64,000 bases of DNA from Hymenobacter ruricola (GCF_015694525.1 NZ_JADQDM010000021.1:23973-87972); one strand, 5' to 3'. Shown: positions 29,982 to 39,791, counted from the stretch's first letter. A program made the numbers and translations. The notes: generated by a model from the sequence alone, not told the origin.

Positions 29982-30872
29982 ATTCCGGCTCATCATGTGG
30001 CCGGCGTCCTCGTCGCGCACTTCGGTGTGGCCGTCTTTGCTGTGTTGCAGGTTCAAGTATCCTGCGGGCTCCTTCTTGAGGTCGCTGGGCACTTCGGCGC
30101 CGGAGCTGCTTTTGGAGATGGTCACGCCGCCATCAACGAAATAGATGGCGCCGGTGACGAAGCTGGCCTCATCGGAAGCCAGAAACAAATACACGTTGGC
30201 CACTTCCTCCGGAGTGCCGCGGCGGCCCATGGGCACGCCTTCCACGGTTTGCTTCTCCATTTTGGAGGTCATGGGGCCGGTTTCCTTGTGGGTCCAGGCT
30301 GTGTCGATGGGGCCGGGCCCCACGCAGTTGGCCCGGATGCCGTTTTTGGCCTGCTCGCCCGCAATGCCCTTGATGAAGGCGTGCACGAAGCCCTTGGTGC
30401 CGCCGTAGGGCGTGTTCATGGGTTCGCCCATCTGGCCGGCTTCCGAACCGGCAGCTACGATGTTGCCGCGCGTTTTCTTCAGCTCCGGCAGGGCGGCCCG
30501 GCTCATGTGAAACACAGAGTAAATGTTGTTTTTCACCATGTACTCGAAAGCTTCCACCGGGTATTTGTCCAGCTCTTCGGCGGCGGGGAATACGCCCGCG
30601 TTGTTCACCAGCACGTCGAGCTGGCCAAACCGGCCCACGGCGGTTTGCACGCAGGCCTGGGCGGTGGCTTCGTGCGAGAGGTCGCCCTGAAAGGCCACGG
30701 CCTGACCGCCGGCGGCCAGGATTTCTTCCACCACGGCCTGCACCGGGTCTTCGGCAAAACCGGCCACGACCACGGCCGCGCCTTCGCTTGCAAATTTTTT
30801 GGCCACGGCCTCGCCAATGCCGGAGCCCGCCCCGGTCACGATGGCCACTTTGCCACTCAGTCTGTTTGCCAT
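29976..30872 (-). CDS. Short-chain dehydrogenase/reductase, glucose-dehydrogenase-like
   Basis: A 298-residue SDR: TGAGSGIGEAVAKKF cofactor loop, LVNNAGVF, and the catalytic YGGTKGF. C-terminal GRRGTPEEVANVYLFLASDEASFVTGAIYFVDGG is the typical SDR ending; a further 40 residues (KSSSGAEVPSDLKKEPAGYL) extend beyond it. Ser of the active site would be expected in IVAAGSEAGQ, where the usual S-S is AGS. The final codons MSRNV-stop are within the palindromic element (Val and stop). Substrate unknown. Confidence 0.88.
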   Translation of the reverse strand: MANRLSGKVAIVTGAGSGIGEAVAKKFASEGAAVVVAGFAEDPVQAVVEEILAAGGQAVAFQGDLSHEATAQACVQTAVGRFGQLDVLVNNAGVFPAAEELDKYPVEAFEYMVKNNIYSVFHMSRAALPELKKTRGNIVAAGSEAGQMGEPMNTPYGGTKGFVHAFIKGIAGEQAKNGIRANCVGPGPIDTAWTHKETGPMTSKMEKQTVEGVPMGRRGTPEEVANVYLFLASDEASFVTGAIYFVDGGVTISKSSSGAEVPSDLKKEPAGYLNLQHSKDGHTEVRDEDAGHMMSRNV

Positions 30873-31014
30873 AAAACTAGAAAGCCCAATCTCCAGCTTG
30901 GGCGGGGGTTAGGTGGAAAGGAAGGAAGCCTCGTGCTGGAGCCAGGCGTACATTTCCTTACTTTCTAATCATGGCTCAGGTTACTACAGCCGCGCTTTTG
31001 CCGTATTTGCCCCC

Positions 31015-31563
31015 ATGTTGCCCCGCACTCCGCTGCTCACTGCCCGCCTCTGCCTGCGCCCCTACGAACCGGCCGATGCCCGCGCCTTCTTCGCGCTGCT
31101 TGATGCCGACCGGGCCCGCTTCCGCACCTCTTTCCCCGACCGCCTGCAAGCCGTGCGCGTGCCCGCCGATGCCACCACCGCCCTGCAAGCCTTCGCGCAG
31201 GACTGGGAGTCGGGCCGCTTCTACGTGTTCGGCATCTGGCACCGCGCCACGCAGGACTACCTCGGCGACATCTGCCTGATGCCCCAGGCGCGCGGCCAGG
31301 CCGAAATTGGCTACTACTTGGCCGCCGCCGCCGAGGGCCACGGCTTTGCCCGCGAAGCTCTCAACGCCGTCATCGATTTCGGTTTCGGGCCCGTGGGCAG
31401 CCAGAAGCTGCTCATCCGCTGCTTCGTGGACAACCCCCGCGGGCAGACCGTGGCCAGGGCCGCCGGCTTCAGGCCCGAAGCCCCGCCCAAGCGCCCCGGC
31501 TGGTTCCGCGCCACCGAGGCTGCCAGCAACATCCGCCGCTTCTGGCTCTCGCGCGACGAATAG
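31015..31563 (+). CDS. GNAT-family N-acetyltransferase (RimJ/RimL type)
   Basis: A 182-residue GNAT protein: N-terminal LLTARLCLRPYEPADARAFFALL, then YVFGIWHRATQDYLGDICL and the acetyl-CoA-binding region AEIGYYLAAAAEGHGFAREALNAVIDFGF. The C-terminal IRCFVDNPRGQTVARAAGF is the usual strand/helix. This subgroup acetylates the N-terminus of ribosomal or other proteins, or small molecules. Start ATG 31015 (MLPRTPLL); the upstream in-frame extension to 30913 is not typical. No operon partner; divergent from the SDR. Confidence 0.88.
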   Translation: MLPRTPLLTARLCLRPYEPADARAFFALLDADRARFRTSFPDRLQAVRVPADATTALQAFAQDWESGRFYVFGIWHRATQDYLGDICLMPQARGQAEIGYYLAAAAEGHGFAREALNAVIDFGFGPVGSQKLLIRCFVDNPRGQTVARAAGFRPEAPPKRPGWFRATEAASNIRRFWLSRDE

Positions 31564-31593
31564 CCTCCGCCTGGCCCTGAGGCTTTCCCACGG

Positions 31594-32862
31594 CTACTGC
31601 CCCACCCGCACGCGCTGGCCGCTGTTGCCCAGCAGCCATTCCTGCCGGAAATTCAGGTACACGCCCAGAGAGAAATCCAGCAACTGGGCATTGAAATCGT
31701 ACACCGGCTCCACGCGCACGGTGAGGGCCGCCGCGTCGGCGATGCGGAAGTCGCGCAGCAGCCGCACAAACAGCAGCTGGCGGTTTTTGTCCGTGAACCC
31801 GGGGTCGGCCACCGTACGCGACACGCTCTGGTACAGGTCGCCCCCCAGCGGCGCCACGAAGCGTTGGCCCCGCCAGTAGCTCAGCATCACGTCGGCGTAG
31901 CGCGTTTCGAGCGTGGTATTCAGGTACAGCGCCCGGCCCTGTTTGTAGGGCAGCTGGAACGCGAAGGAATGGTCCTGGAAACCGAGGACGTAGCCGTTGA
32001 AGCGAAATGCCTGCACCGCCGAACCGGCAAGTGCACGCCGTGCTTCCAGCCCAATGGCTTCGTTGAACAGCGTTTGCAATGGCTTATTCAGGGTATCAAT
32101 CTGCCCGCCGTGGTGGGTGGCAGTGAATTGAAAAGGTACTTTTACCTGCCACTCGCGGTAGTCGTCGCTCAAGCGGTAGCTGCTGCTCAGGCCGCCCGCT
32201 ATTTCTTCCTGGTAGTTGCTGTAGCGGTACTGCTGGCGCTGCCAGTCCACCCATACGTCCAGAAACAGCCGGTTGCCGAGGTGGCGGTATTGTAGTCCCT
32301 CTTCCAGCGGGTTTAGCATCACCCGCTCGAAGTTGAAGAGGGGCTCGACGTAGCCGTGGTTGAGGTTGGCGCGGATATTACCCAGGATGAACTGGTGCTT
32401 GTCCTTCGTCCAGGTTGCGCGGTAGGTCAGCCTTATTTGCTTTAGTTCAGGGTTTCCAAAGTCCTTCCACAAAAAGATGCCGGCTTCCAGGCGTAGTTCT
32501 TTCGTGGGGTAATAGATGAGTTGGGGATTTAACTGGGTGCCAAAGAGCGTATATCCGTCGACAATCTTATTGAAATACTCATTGTCCTTGAAGAAAGTAA
32601 AGGAGCTTATTGCCAGCCGCAACTCCCCGCTGTGTCCTTCCTGCTTCATGCGCCACACGTTGTCAGCATCCATTCGAATATTCTCCCGAATCTTCGCCCT
32701 GGCAGAATCCTCAGCGCTTACCAGCGTTTCTTTGGGTTCTTCGGCTGTTTTTCTTACATCATAAGGTTGAATAAACGCCCGATTATCCAGTTGCGCGTGC
32801 GCCGCTTCCACTCTAATTAGCACAGCCACAAGGCCAACTAATATTTTTAGAAATTTCCTCAT
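31594..32862 (-). CDS. Outer-membrane beta-barrel protein, unknown
   Basis: A 422-residue protein with a signal peptide (MRKFLKILVGLVAVLIRV ... AHAQ). The start at 32862 is chosen for the signal; a longer frame reaches 32922. The mature part is rich in alternating aromatic strands (QLIYYPTKELRLEAGIFLW, WVDWQRQQYRYSNY, TLETRYADVMLSYWRGQRF), typical of an outer-membrane barrel. Codon use is less GC-rich at the 5' end (32500-32860), which may show a less ameliorated region. I cannot assign a function. Confidence 0.7.
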   Translation of the reverse strand: MRKFLKILVGLVAVLIRVEAAHAQLDNRAFIQPYDVRKTAEEPKETLVSAEDSARAKIRENIRMDADNVWRMKQEGHSGELRLAISSFTFFKDNEYFNKIVDGYTLFGTQLNPQLIYYPTKELRLEAGIFLWKDFGNPELKQIRLTYRATWTKDKHQFILGNIRANLNHGYVEPLFNFERVMLNPLEEGLQYRHLGNRLFLDVWVDWQRQQYRYSNYQEEIAGGLSSSYRLSDDYREWQVKVPFQFTATHHGGQIDTLNKPLQTLFNEAIGLEARRALAGSAVQAFRFNGYVLGFQDHSFAFQLPYKQGRALYLNTTLETRYADVMLSYWRGQRFVAPLGGDLYQSVSRTVADPGFTDKNRQLLFVRLLRDFRIADAAALTVRVEPVYDFNAQLLDFSLGVYLNFRQEWLLGNSGQRVRVGQ

Positions 32863-33028
32863 ATATTTCCCCTTTCTAGGGCACGAAACCACGGGGCAGT
32901 GTGTTAGAAAAAGCCGTCGCAAAAGGGCCTGTCCGAAGTTTTAACCCAGGAATAGAATTATCTGATTGCGACCTCGCCAAAACCCTTAACTTTACCAAAC
33001 CTAATTCCTTTTTCTCAAACACCCCCTC

Positions 33029-34144
33029 ATGGCACTAGCTACCAAAACGGCCTCCAAAGCCGACAAAGTTGAAAAAGCGGAGAAAGGCGATATGAACGTC
33101 GCTGCCGAAAAGATGAAAGCCCTGCAGCTCACGCTGGACAAGCTGGACAAAGCCTACGGCAAAGGCACCGTGATGAAGCTCAGCGACAACAAGGTGGACG
33201 ACATTCCGAGCATCAGCACGGGGTCGCTTTCCCTCGACATCGCTCTGGGCATTGGCGGGGTGCCGCGCGGCCGCGTCATCGAAATCTACGGCCCGGAATC
33301 GTCGGGTAAGACGACGCTGACCATGCACATGATTGCCGAGGCGCAGAAGAAAGGCGGCATGGCTGCGTTCATCGACGCCGAGCACGCCTTCGACAAATCC
33401 TACGCCGAAAAGCTGGGCATCGACACCACCAACCTGCTCATCGCCCAGCCCGACAACGGCGAGCAAGCCCTCGAAATCGCCGACCAGTTGATTTCCTCGG
33501 GTGCCATCGACATCATCGTCATCGACTCCGTGGCCGCCCTCGTGCCGAAAGGCGAACTCGAAGGCGACATGGGCGACTCGAAGGTGGGCCTGCACGCCCG
33601 CCTCATGAGCCAGGCCCTGCGCAAGCTCACCGGCACCATCAACAAAACCGGCTGCTGCTGCATTTTCATCAACCAGTTGCGCGAGAAAATCGGCGTGATG
33701 TTCGGCTCGCCCGAAACCACGACCGGTGGTAACGCCCTGAAATTCTACGCTTCCGTGCGCCTCGACATCCGCCGCATCGGCCAAATCAAGGAAGACAAGG
33801 ACAACGTGACCGGCAACCGCACCAAGGTGAAAGTGGTGAAGAACAAAGTGGCGCCGCCCTTTAAAGTGGTCGAGTTCGACATCATCTACGGCCAGGGCAT
33901 CTCGAAAGTCGGGGAGATTGTGGACCTCGGCGTCGACATGGGCATCATCGGCAAGTCGGGCTCGTGGTTCAACTACGGCGACCAGAAAATCGGCCAGGGC
34001 CGCGAAGCGGTGAAAACCCTGCTGCTCGACAACCCCGAACTGGCCGAAGAAATCGAAGGCAAAATCCGGACCCTGGCCAAGGGCGACGAGGACGTCATCC
34101 CCGTCGACCTGTCCATCGTGGAAGACGGCGAAGACACGCTGTAA
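33029..34144 (+). CDS. recA: Recombinase RecA
   Basis: A 371-residue RecA of usual length. Walker A GPESSGKTTL lies at about residues 88-97; Walker B region IDIIVIDSVAALVPK; the DNA-binding loop 2 region MFGSPETTTGGNALKFYASVRLDI is intact. The N-terminus has a short Lys-rich, low-complexity extension (KTASKADKVEKAEKGD) before the conserved part. It forms filaments on single-stranded DNA, and drives strand exchange and the SOS response. The gene is monocistronic with a strong terminator. A TAACTTTA sequence upstream (about 32986) may be the -7 box. Confidence 0.98.
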   Translation: MALATKTASKADKVEKAEKGDMNVAAEKMKALQLTLDKLDKAYGKGTVMKLSDNKVDDIPSISTGSLSLDIALGIGGVPRGRVIEIYGPESSGKTTLTMHMIAEAQKKGGMAAFIDAEHAFDKSYAEKLGIDTTNLLIAQPDNGEQALEIADQLISSGAIDIIVIDSVAALVPKGELEGDMGDSKVGLHARLMSQALRKLTGTINKTGCCCIFINQLREKIGVMFGSPETTTGGNALKFYASVRLDIRRIGQIKEDKDNVTGNRTKVKVVKNKVAPPFKVVEFDIIYGQGISKVGEIVDLGVDMGIIGKSGSWFNYGDQKIGQGREAVKTLLLDNPELAEEIEGKIRTLAKGDEDVIPVDLSIVEDGEDTL

Positions 34145-34169
34145 GCCGCTGGGCATCCGCCTAAAATGC

Positions 34170-34203
34170 AAAGCCCGTTGCCCATGGCAACGGGCTTTTT
34201 TTT
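34170..34203 (+). terminator. recA terminator
   Basis: Perfect 13-nt arms AAAGCCCGTTGCC and complement (34170-34182, 34186-34198), a 3-nt loop and an eight-T tail. Confidence 0.92.
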
Positions 34204-34281
34204 GGTCCGTATCTTTGAGCTGATTATCGGATTGGCACTGCCTTTGTCTAGGCCCGGTTCGCGCTACTTCTCGTTATAATT

Positions 34282-35097
34282 ATGAATCGCCGCTGGCTCT
34301 TTTTTACCCCTGCTATCCTTGTGCTTTTAGCGGCCGCGCAGTTGCCCATCGGGCCCGGCGATGCCGTGCGCAGCATTCCGCAGTCCAGCTTCGGCCGCGG
34401 CGAAGTCATTAAGTACACGGTGCACTACGGTCTCATCAACGGCGGCGAGGCCACCGTGGAAACCGCCGGCGGCCTGGAGCGCGTGAACGACCGGCCCTGC
34501 TACAAAGCCACCGTAAGCGGCAAAACCACGGGCTCGTTCGATTTTTTCCTGCGCATCCGCGACCAGTGGCGGGCCTACATCGACACCACCAGCATCCTGC
34601 CCATCCGCGCGCAGCGCGACATTGCCGAGAAGAACTACCGCAAAAAGGAAACCGTGGAGTTCGACCACCTGCACGACGTGGCCGAGGTGACCGACCACAG
34701 CCACAACAACGCCCGCACTACCGTGAAGGTGGCCAACAACACCCTGGAGTTGGTGAGCGGCTTCTATTACCTGCGCACCCTCAACTTCGACCGCATGAAG
34801 GTGGGCGACGTAGTGCGCGTGCCCGGCTACTTCGACGGCGACAATTTTATGCTCGAAGTGGTGTTCAAAGGCCGCGAAGTGGTAGAAACCAAAGCCGGTG
34901 ACGTGCGCGCTTTCAAGCTGGTGCCCAAGATGCCGAATAACAAGCTGTTCCGGGGCGAAAACGCCATTTCGGTGTACTTCTCCGACGACCGCAACAAGAT
35001 TCCGGTGCTGTTTCAGGCCGAGATGTTCGTGGGCACCGTGAAGGTGGACATGGTGCGCTACCAGGGCCTGAAATCGCGCCTGAACCTGGTGAATTAA
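34282..35097 (+). CDS. DUF3108 family protein, probably periplasmic
   Basis: A 271-residue protein with an N-terminal hydrophobic signal (WLFFTPAILVLLAAAQLP). The rest fits DUF3108: FGRGEVIKYTVHYGLINGGEATVE, FFLRIRDQWRAYIDTTSILPIR, YYLRTLNFDRMKVGDVVRVP and FSDDRNKIPVLFQAEMFVGTVKVDMV. The family has a beta-barrel/lipocalin-like architecture; function not established. It is preceded by the recA terminator, so it has its own promoter. No operon partner is clear; the following gene is a membrane protein 130 bases downstream. Confidence 0.85.
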   Translation: MNRRWLFFTPAILVLLAAAQLPIGPGDAVRSIPQSSFGRGEVIKYTVHYGLINGGEATVETAGGLERVNDRPCYKATVSGKTTGSFDFFLRIRDQWRAYIDTTSILPIRAQRDIAEKNYRKKETVEFDHLHDVAEVTDHSHNNARTTVKVANNTLELVSGFYYLRTLNFDRMKVGDVVRVPGYFDGDNFMLEVVFKGREVVETKAGDVRAFKLVPKMPNNKLFRGENAISVYFSDDRNKIPVLFQAEMFVGTVKVDMVRYQGLKSRLNLVN

Positions 35098-35225
35098 TGT
35101 AATTTTACGGTTCTTAAGTAGTCGCTCTCCACGCCCCCGAAACGGCCCGAAGCGGACGTAAGGGGGTATCAGTACGGATTTCTTTTTTGCGCTAGCGCGG
35201 TGCGGCTACGCCCCCACCCCACTTG

Positions 35226-35921
35226 ATGGAGTCCGTTCAGCAGTTCATTTTCACCTTTTCCATTGTTCCGGTCGTTGTGGCCACGCTGGTGGGCCTGGCG
35301 CGCTACCGGCGGCTGGGGCCAGCGCCGCGCTACCTGGTGCCGCTGCTGCTGGCGTGCCTGCTGGTAGAAATCGTGGCGCGCACGTTGCGGCATTACCACC
35401 GCCCCAACCTTTTCCTGGCGCCGATTGACACGGCCCTGGAGTTTACCTTCCTGGCCCTGATGTACCGGCGGGCGCTGTGGCCTTCGGCCCTGAGCCGCTG
35501 CATTCCGCTGCTGCTGGCGGGTTTTCTGCTGGGTTCGGCTCTCACCTACTCGCCGCGCCTCGACGTCGCGCAATTCAGCCCGGTGCAGCATTTCATCGAA
35601 AGCGTGCTGGTGCTGGCCTTTGTGGGGAGCTACTTCTACCGCGAAGCCACGCGCAAAACGGTCACCCGCCGGTTGGAGCGCGAGCCGATGCTGTGGATTT
35701 CGGCGGCGCTGTTGCTTTACTTTCTGAGCAACAGCTTTATTTTCCTGTCCAGCAACTACGTGCTCAACCTTTCTGAGGAGTTGAGCCGGCAGGTATGGGC
35801 CATTCACGGCGTTCTCTACATTTTCACAAACGTGTTGTACACCATTGCCTTGTGCGTGAGCCCGGTGAACGCGCAGCCGGCAGATGCCCCCGCGCCCGTG
35901 CCCCGGGTCACACAATCGTAA
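35226..35921 (+). CDS. Multi-pass membrane protein, unknown
   Basis: A 231-residue protein with about seven hydrophobic segments (for example FIFTFSIVPVVVATLVGLA, YLVPLLLACLLVEIVA, CIPLLLAGFLLGSAL). The arrangement is like small 7TM sensor-input or YhhN-like proteins of Bacteroidota, often associated with signalling genes, but no catalytic domain is present. The ATG at 35226 is used. It sits 70 bases before the response regulator gene, which has its own -7 box. A sensory partnership is possible but unproven. Confidence 0.7.
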   Translation: MESVQQFIFTFSIVPVVVATLVGLARYRRLGPAPRYLVPLLLACLLVEIVARTLRHYHRPNLFLAPIDTALEFTFLALMYRRALWPSALSRCIPLLLAGFLLGSALTYSPRLDVAQFSPVQHFIESVLVLAFVGSYFYREATRKTVTRRLEREPMLWISAALLLYFLSNSFIFLSSNYVLNLSEELSRQVWAIHGVLYIFTNVLYTIALCVSPVNAQPADAPAPVPRVTQS

Positions 35922-35945
35922 CATAGGCCGGGCCGCCGGGAGCGG

Positions 35946-35953
35946 TACTTTTG
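35946..35953 (+). promoter_or_regulatory. -7 promoter box of the response-regulator gene
   Basis: TACTTTTG fits TAnnTTTG, 38 nt before the GTG start. Confidence 0.55.
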
Positions 35954-35990
35954 CAGGCGCAACTATTGCTTCACTTAAGCCCGTAACGCC

Positions 35991-36686
<696 letters not shown>

Positions 36687-36703
36687 GGACTTGGTTTCTG
36701 TTT

Positions 36704-36781
36704 GTCATCCTGAGCACAGCGAAGGACCTTCTCACGTTTGAACACTGACGTGAGAAGGTCCTTCGCTGTGCTCAGGATGAC
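36704..36781. repeat. GTCAT-family palindrome inside the two-component operon
   Basis: Perfect 34-nt arms (36704-36737, 36748-36781) read GTCATCCTGAGCACAGCGAA then GGACCTTCTCACGT; loop of 10 nt. It starts 17 nt after the response-regulator stop and ends 28 nt before the kinase start. Confidence 0.93.
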
Positions 36782-36809
36782 TTATTTTTACCCAAACAGC
36801 TACACCCCG

Positions 36810-37862
36810 ATGAATCTTTCTTCCCGCACCATTGCCATCCTCATTGCGCTGCTGGTGGCGGGCGTGCTCACGGCGTATGCCCGCATTGGCCCCACGCTGC
36901 CGTTTCGGGAGGCGTTTCTGGCGGCGGGCGTCACGGTGGCGGCGTGCTTTCTGCTGGTGTACCTGTCGTTCGAAGCGTTGATTTTTCGGGAAATCAACGG
37001 CATCTATGCTGGGCTGGAGCACATCAAGCGCAAGGAGTTCAAGAAACTCAGCAGCAAATTCCTGTTTCGGCCCGAGCCCGTGAAGCGGGTGCGCGACGAA
37101 ATCCTGCTCATGGCCGAACGCCGGCAGCAGGAGTTGGACGAGCTGGTGCGCCTGCAGGCCCTGCGGCGCGAGTTTCTGGCCGACGTCTCGCACGAGCTCA
37201 AGACGCCGCTGTTTGCCGCGCAGGGCTTCGTACATACCATTCTCGACGACGAGGACGACGACATCGACCTAGCCACCCGGCGCAAGTTCCTGGCCAAAGC
37301 CGCCGCCAGCCTCGACACGCTCGACGCGCTGGTGCAGGACCTCGTCACCATTGCCCAACTCGAAAAAGGCGTGGTGCGCATGCGTCGCCAGCGCTTCGAC
37401 CTCGTGGCGCTGGTGCGCGAAATATTTGAGCTGCTGGAGCAGCAGGCCGCACGCCGCGGCACCGTACTGGAACTATTCCCACCCACGCTGCCGGCCGAGC
37501 TGCTGGTGGTGGCCGACCGCAACCGCATCCGGCAGGTGCTGGTCAACCTCGTCGATAACGCCATCAAGTACGGCCGCGACCACGGCCGCGTGGTGGTGGC
37601 GCTGGTAGAGGGCAGCCGCGGCGTCCGCATCGCCGTGCGCGACGACGGCAGCGGCATTGCGCCCGAGCACCAGAACCGCATTTTTGAGCGATTTTACCGC
37701 ATCGACAAAAGCCGCTCGCGCGAGTCGGGCGGCTCCGGGCTGGGCCTAGCCATCAGTAAGCACATCGTGGAGGCGCACAAGTCCACCATCAAAGTGAAAA
37801 GCACCGTGGGCGAAGGTACCACGTTGGAATTCAAGCTGAGCAAGCCGAAAATGGGCGCTTAG
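36810..37862 (+). CDS. PhoR-type sensor histidine kinase
   Basis: A 350-residue kinase with two N-terminal membrane segments (about 5-30 and 40-65), a very short periplasmic part and no large sensor domain. The dimerisation/His domain has FLADVSHELKTPLFAAQGFV (His at about 126). The ATPase domain has NLVDNAIKYG, RDDGSGIAPEHQNRIFERFYR and SGGSGLGLAISKHIVEAH. The ATG at 36810 is used; the frame upstream reads through the palindrome. It is the partner of the preceding response regulator. Confidence 0.95.
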   Translation: MNLSSRTIAILIALLVAGVLTAYARIGPTLPFREAFLAAGVTVAACFLLVYLSFEALIFREINGIYAGLEHIKRKEFKKLSSKFLFRPEPVKRVRDEILLMAERRQQELDELVRLQALRREFLADVSHELKTPLFAAQGFVHTILDDEDDDIDLATRRKFLAKAAASLDTLDALVQDLVTIAQLEKGVVRMRRQRFDLVALVREIFELLEQQAARRGTVLELFPPTLPAELLVVADRNRIRQVLVNLVDNAIKYGRDHGRVVVALVEGSRGVRIAVRDDGSGIAPEHQNRIFERFYRIDKSRSRESGGSGLGLAISKHIVEAHKSTIKVKSTVGEGTTLEFKLSKPKMGA

Positions 37863-37873
37863 AACGGAAAAAG

Positions 37874-37977
37874 AACGTCATGTCGAGCTTGTCGAGACAT
37901 CTCGCGTGAAATGGTAACTCCATCAGTGGGATTACTACCGCACGCGAGATGTCTCGGCTGCGCTCGACATGACCGTT
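37874..37977. repeat. GTCAT-family palindrome, type C core
   Basis: Arms of about 34 nt (37874-37907, 37941-37977) read AACGTCATGTCGAGCTTGTC and CGAGACATCTCGCGTG; the right arm has GCTGCGC in place of TTGTC. It shares the GTCATnnnGAGC outer part with types A and B but has a different inner part. Confidence 0.88.
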
Positions 37978-38006
37978 CATGGTCGGCGCCCGCCGGTTAC
38001 AGGCCG

Positions 38007-38014
38007 TACCTTTG
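38007..38014 (+). promoter_or_regulatory. -7 promoter box of the pseudouridine-synthase gene
   Basis: TACCTTTG matches the consensus exactly and ends 9 nt before the ATG, so the leader is at most a few bases. Confidence 0.65.
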
Positions 38015-38023
38015 CGGCTTCTT

Positions 38024-38737
38024 ATGAAGCTTCCGAATTTCTCCGACCTCGTTATTTTCGAAAACGACGACTACCTCGTCGTCAACAAGCCACCGTTTCT
38101 GGCCACGCTCGATGAGCGGGTGGGCGGCGCTCCCAACATGCTGCGCCTAGCCCGCCAGCACCACGACGACATCCAGGCCGCCCACCGCCTCGACCGCGAA
38201 ACCAGCGGCGCACTGGCTTTTGCCAAAAACCCGGCGGCCTACCGCCACTTGGCCATGCAGTTTGAAGACCGCGAGGTAAAGAAGCAGTACCACGCCGTGG
38301 TGTGGGGCACCCCACAGATGCACGACGAAGTGGTGGAGCGCAACATCGAAACCACCAGCCGGGGCAAGGCGCGCTTGGCGTACAAAGGCAAGCCAGCCGA
38401 AACCCACTTCACCACGCTCGAAACCTTCGCGCGCCACGCCCTCATGCTCTGCGAGCCCGTAACCGGCCGCATGCACCAGATTCGCCTGCACCTCATGTAT
38501 TTGCAGGCGCCCATCGTGGGCGACAAGGACTACGGCGGAGAGGACTTTTACCTGTCTTCGCTGAAAAAAAGGTTCAATATGAAGGAGGGCGAGGAAGAGC
38601 AGCCCTTTATTAAACGTTTTGCCCTGCACGCGCTACGCCTGCAGTTTGTGGGGCTGGATGGCGAGGAGATTTCCGTGGAGGCGCCCTACCCGAAGGACTT
38701 CCGGGTATTGGTGGAAGCGCTGCGCCAAAACCACTAG
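38024..38737 (+). CDS. RluA-family pseudouridine synthase
   Basis: A 237-residue pseudouridine synthase without an S4 domain. Motif I LVVNKPPFLATLDE; motif II with catalytic Asp AAHRLDRETSGALAFAKN (about residue 54); motif III RMHQIRLHLMYLQAPIVGD. The ATG at 38024 immediately after the promoter is preferred to a longer frame from 37979. It modifies uridine in rRNA or tRNA; the missing S4 domain is more like RluA/TruC than RluC/RluD. Ahead of the ribosomal protein operon. Confidence 0.92.
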   Translation: MKLPNFSDLVIFENDDYLVVNKPPFLATLDERVGGAPNMLRLARQHHDDIQAAHRLDRETSGALAFAKNPAAYRHLAMQFEDREVKKQYHAVVWGTPQMHDEVVERNIETTSRGKARLAYKGKPAETHFTTLETFARHALMLCEPVTGRMHQIRLHLMYLQAPIVGDKDYGGEDFYLSSLKKRFNMKEGEEEQPFIKRFALHALRLQFVGLDGEEISVEAPYPKDFRVLVEALRQNH

Positions 38738-38818
38738 CTTCTGCTGCCTTAGCGAGCCAGTGGCTTGGTTTGCAGGAATATTTTCCGACCCCGGGTTGGC
38801 TATTTCCCCATAAATCAG

Positions 38819-38826
38819 TACCTTTG
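38819..38826 (+). promoter_or_regulatory. -7 promoter box of the rplM-rpsI-rpsB operon
   Basis: TACCTTTG matches exactly; a TTG about 22 nt upstream (38796-38798) could be part of the -33 element. The leader is about 70 nt. Confidence 0.65.
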
Positions 38827-38898
38827 TGTCCGTTTTTCCCGAAGCCTACGCGGCTCCGTACTCTTATTCAATAGTTTAGCATACCTTTTTTTCGACTC

Positions 38899-39351
38899 AT
38901 GGACCACCTGAGCTTCAAGACGACCCACGTCAGTAAGGCCAACGCCCAGAAGAGCTGGGTTATCGTAGACGCCAGCGTAGCCCCGCTGGGCCGCGTTTGC
39001 TCGCAGATTGCCAACATCCTGCGTGGCAAGCACAAGCCTTCGTTTACCCCCAACTCGGACTGCGGCGACAACGTCATCGTTCTCAACGCCGACAAGCTGC
39101 GCGTGACGGGCAAGAAAATGACCGAGAAGGTCTACATCACCCACTCGGGCTACCCCGGCGGCCAGAAGCGTCGCACCGTGCGCGAGCAAATGAACCGCGA
39201 CTCGCGCCGCGTGATTGAGCACGCCGTGAAAGGCATGCTGCAAGACAACCGCCTCGGCGCCGCCCAGTACCGCAACCTGTACGTGTACGCCGGCACCGAG
39301 CACCCCCACGAGGCACAGCAGCCCGTGGCTATCGAACTGAAAAACCTGTAA
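38899..39351 (+). CDS. rplM: 50S ribosomal protein uL13
   Basis: A 150-residue uL13 of usual length, with WVIVDASVAPLGRVCSQIANILRGKHKPSFTPN, HSGYPGGQKRRT and the C-terminal YAGTEHPHEAQQP. It is first in the rplM-rpsI-rpsB cluster, with short gaps (35 and 18 bases), so one transcript is likely. Confidence 0.98.
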   Translation: MDHLSFKTTHVSKANAQKSWVIVDASVAPLGRVCSQIANILRGKHKPSFTPNSDCGDNVIVLNADKLRVTGKKMTEKVYITHSGYPGGQKRRTVREQMNRDSRRVIEHAVKGMLQDNRLGAAQYRNLYVYAGTEHPHEAQQPVAIELKNL

Positions 39352-39386
39352 GCCAACGCCGGCTTACGCTTTTATTTTTCCACTAA

Positions 39387-39773
39387 ATGGCAATTACCAA
39401 CACCTCTGGTAGAAGAAAAACCTCGGTGGCCCGCATCTACATGCAGGCCGGGCAAGGGAATATCACTATCAATGACCGGGACATGAAGTCGTATTTCAGC
39501 AACGAGTTGCTGGAGAACGTCGTGAACCAACCCCTGGCAATTCTTGAGCAAGTCGGCCAGTACGACATCAAGGTGAACGTGCGCGGCGGCGGCATTTCGG
39601 CTCAGGCCGAAGCTATCCGTCTGGCCATCACCAAGGCGCTCGTGAGCGACAACGAGGAAACCCGTCCTGCTTTGAAGAAGGAAGGCTTCCTCACCCGCGA
39701 CCCGCGCATGGTGGAACGCAAGAAATTCGGCAAGCGCAAGGCTCGTCGTTCGTTCCAGTTCTCGAAACGCTAA
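39387..39773 (+). CDS. rpsI: 30S ribosomal protein uS9
   Basis: A 128-residue uS9. Typical parts: SGRRKTSVARIYM at the N-terminus, VNVRGGGISAQAEAIRLAITKAL, and the conserved basic C-terminal tail ending FSKR, whose last residues contact P-site tRNA. It follows rplM directly, the universal order. Confidence 0.98.
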   Translation: MAITNTSGRRKTSVARIYMQAGQGNITINDRDMKSYFSNELLENVVNQPLAILEQVGQYDIKVNVRGGGISAQAEAIRLAITKALVSDNEETRPALKKEGFLTRDPRMVERKKFGKRKARRSFQFSKR

Positions 39774-39776
39774 TCC

Positions 39777-39782
39777 AGGAGG
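39777..39782 (+). promoter_or_regulatory. Strong Shine-Dalgarno sequence of rpsB
   Basis: AGGAGG lies 9 nt before the rpsB ATG. Other genes in the window start without such a sequence, as usual for Bacteroidota, so it stands out. Confidence 0.7.
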
Positions 39783-39791
39783 AAATTTATC

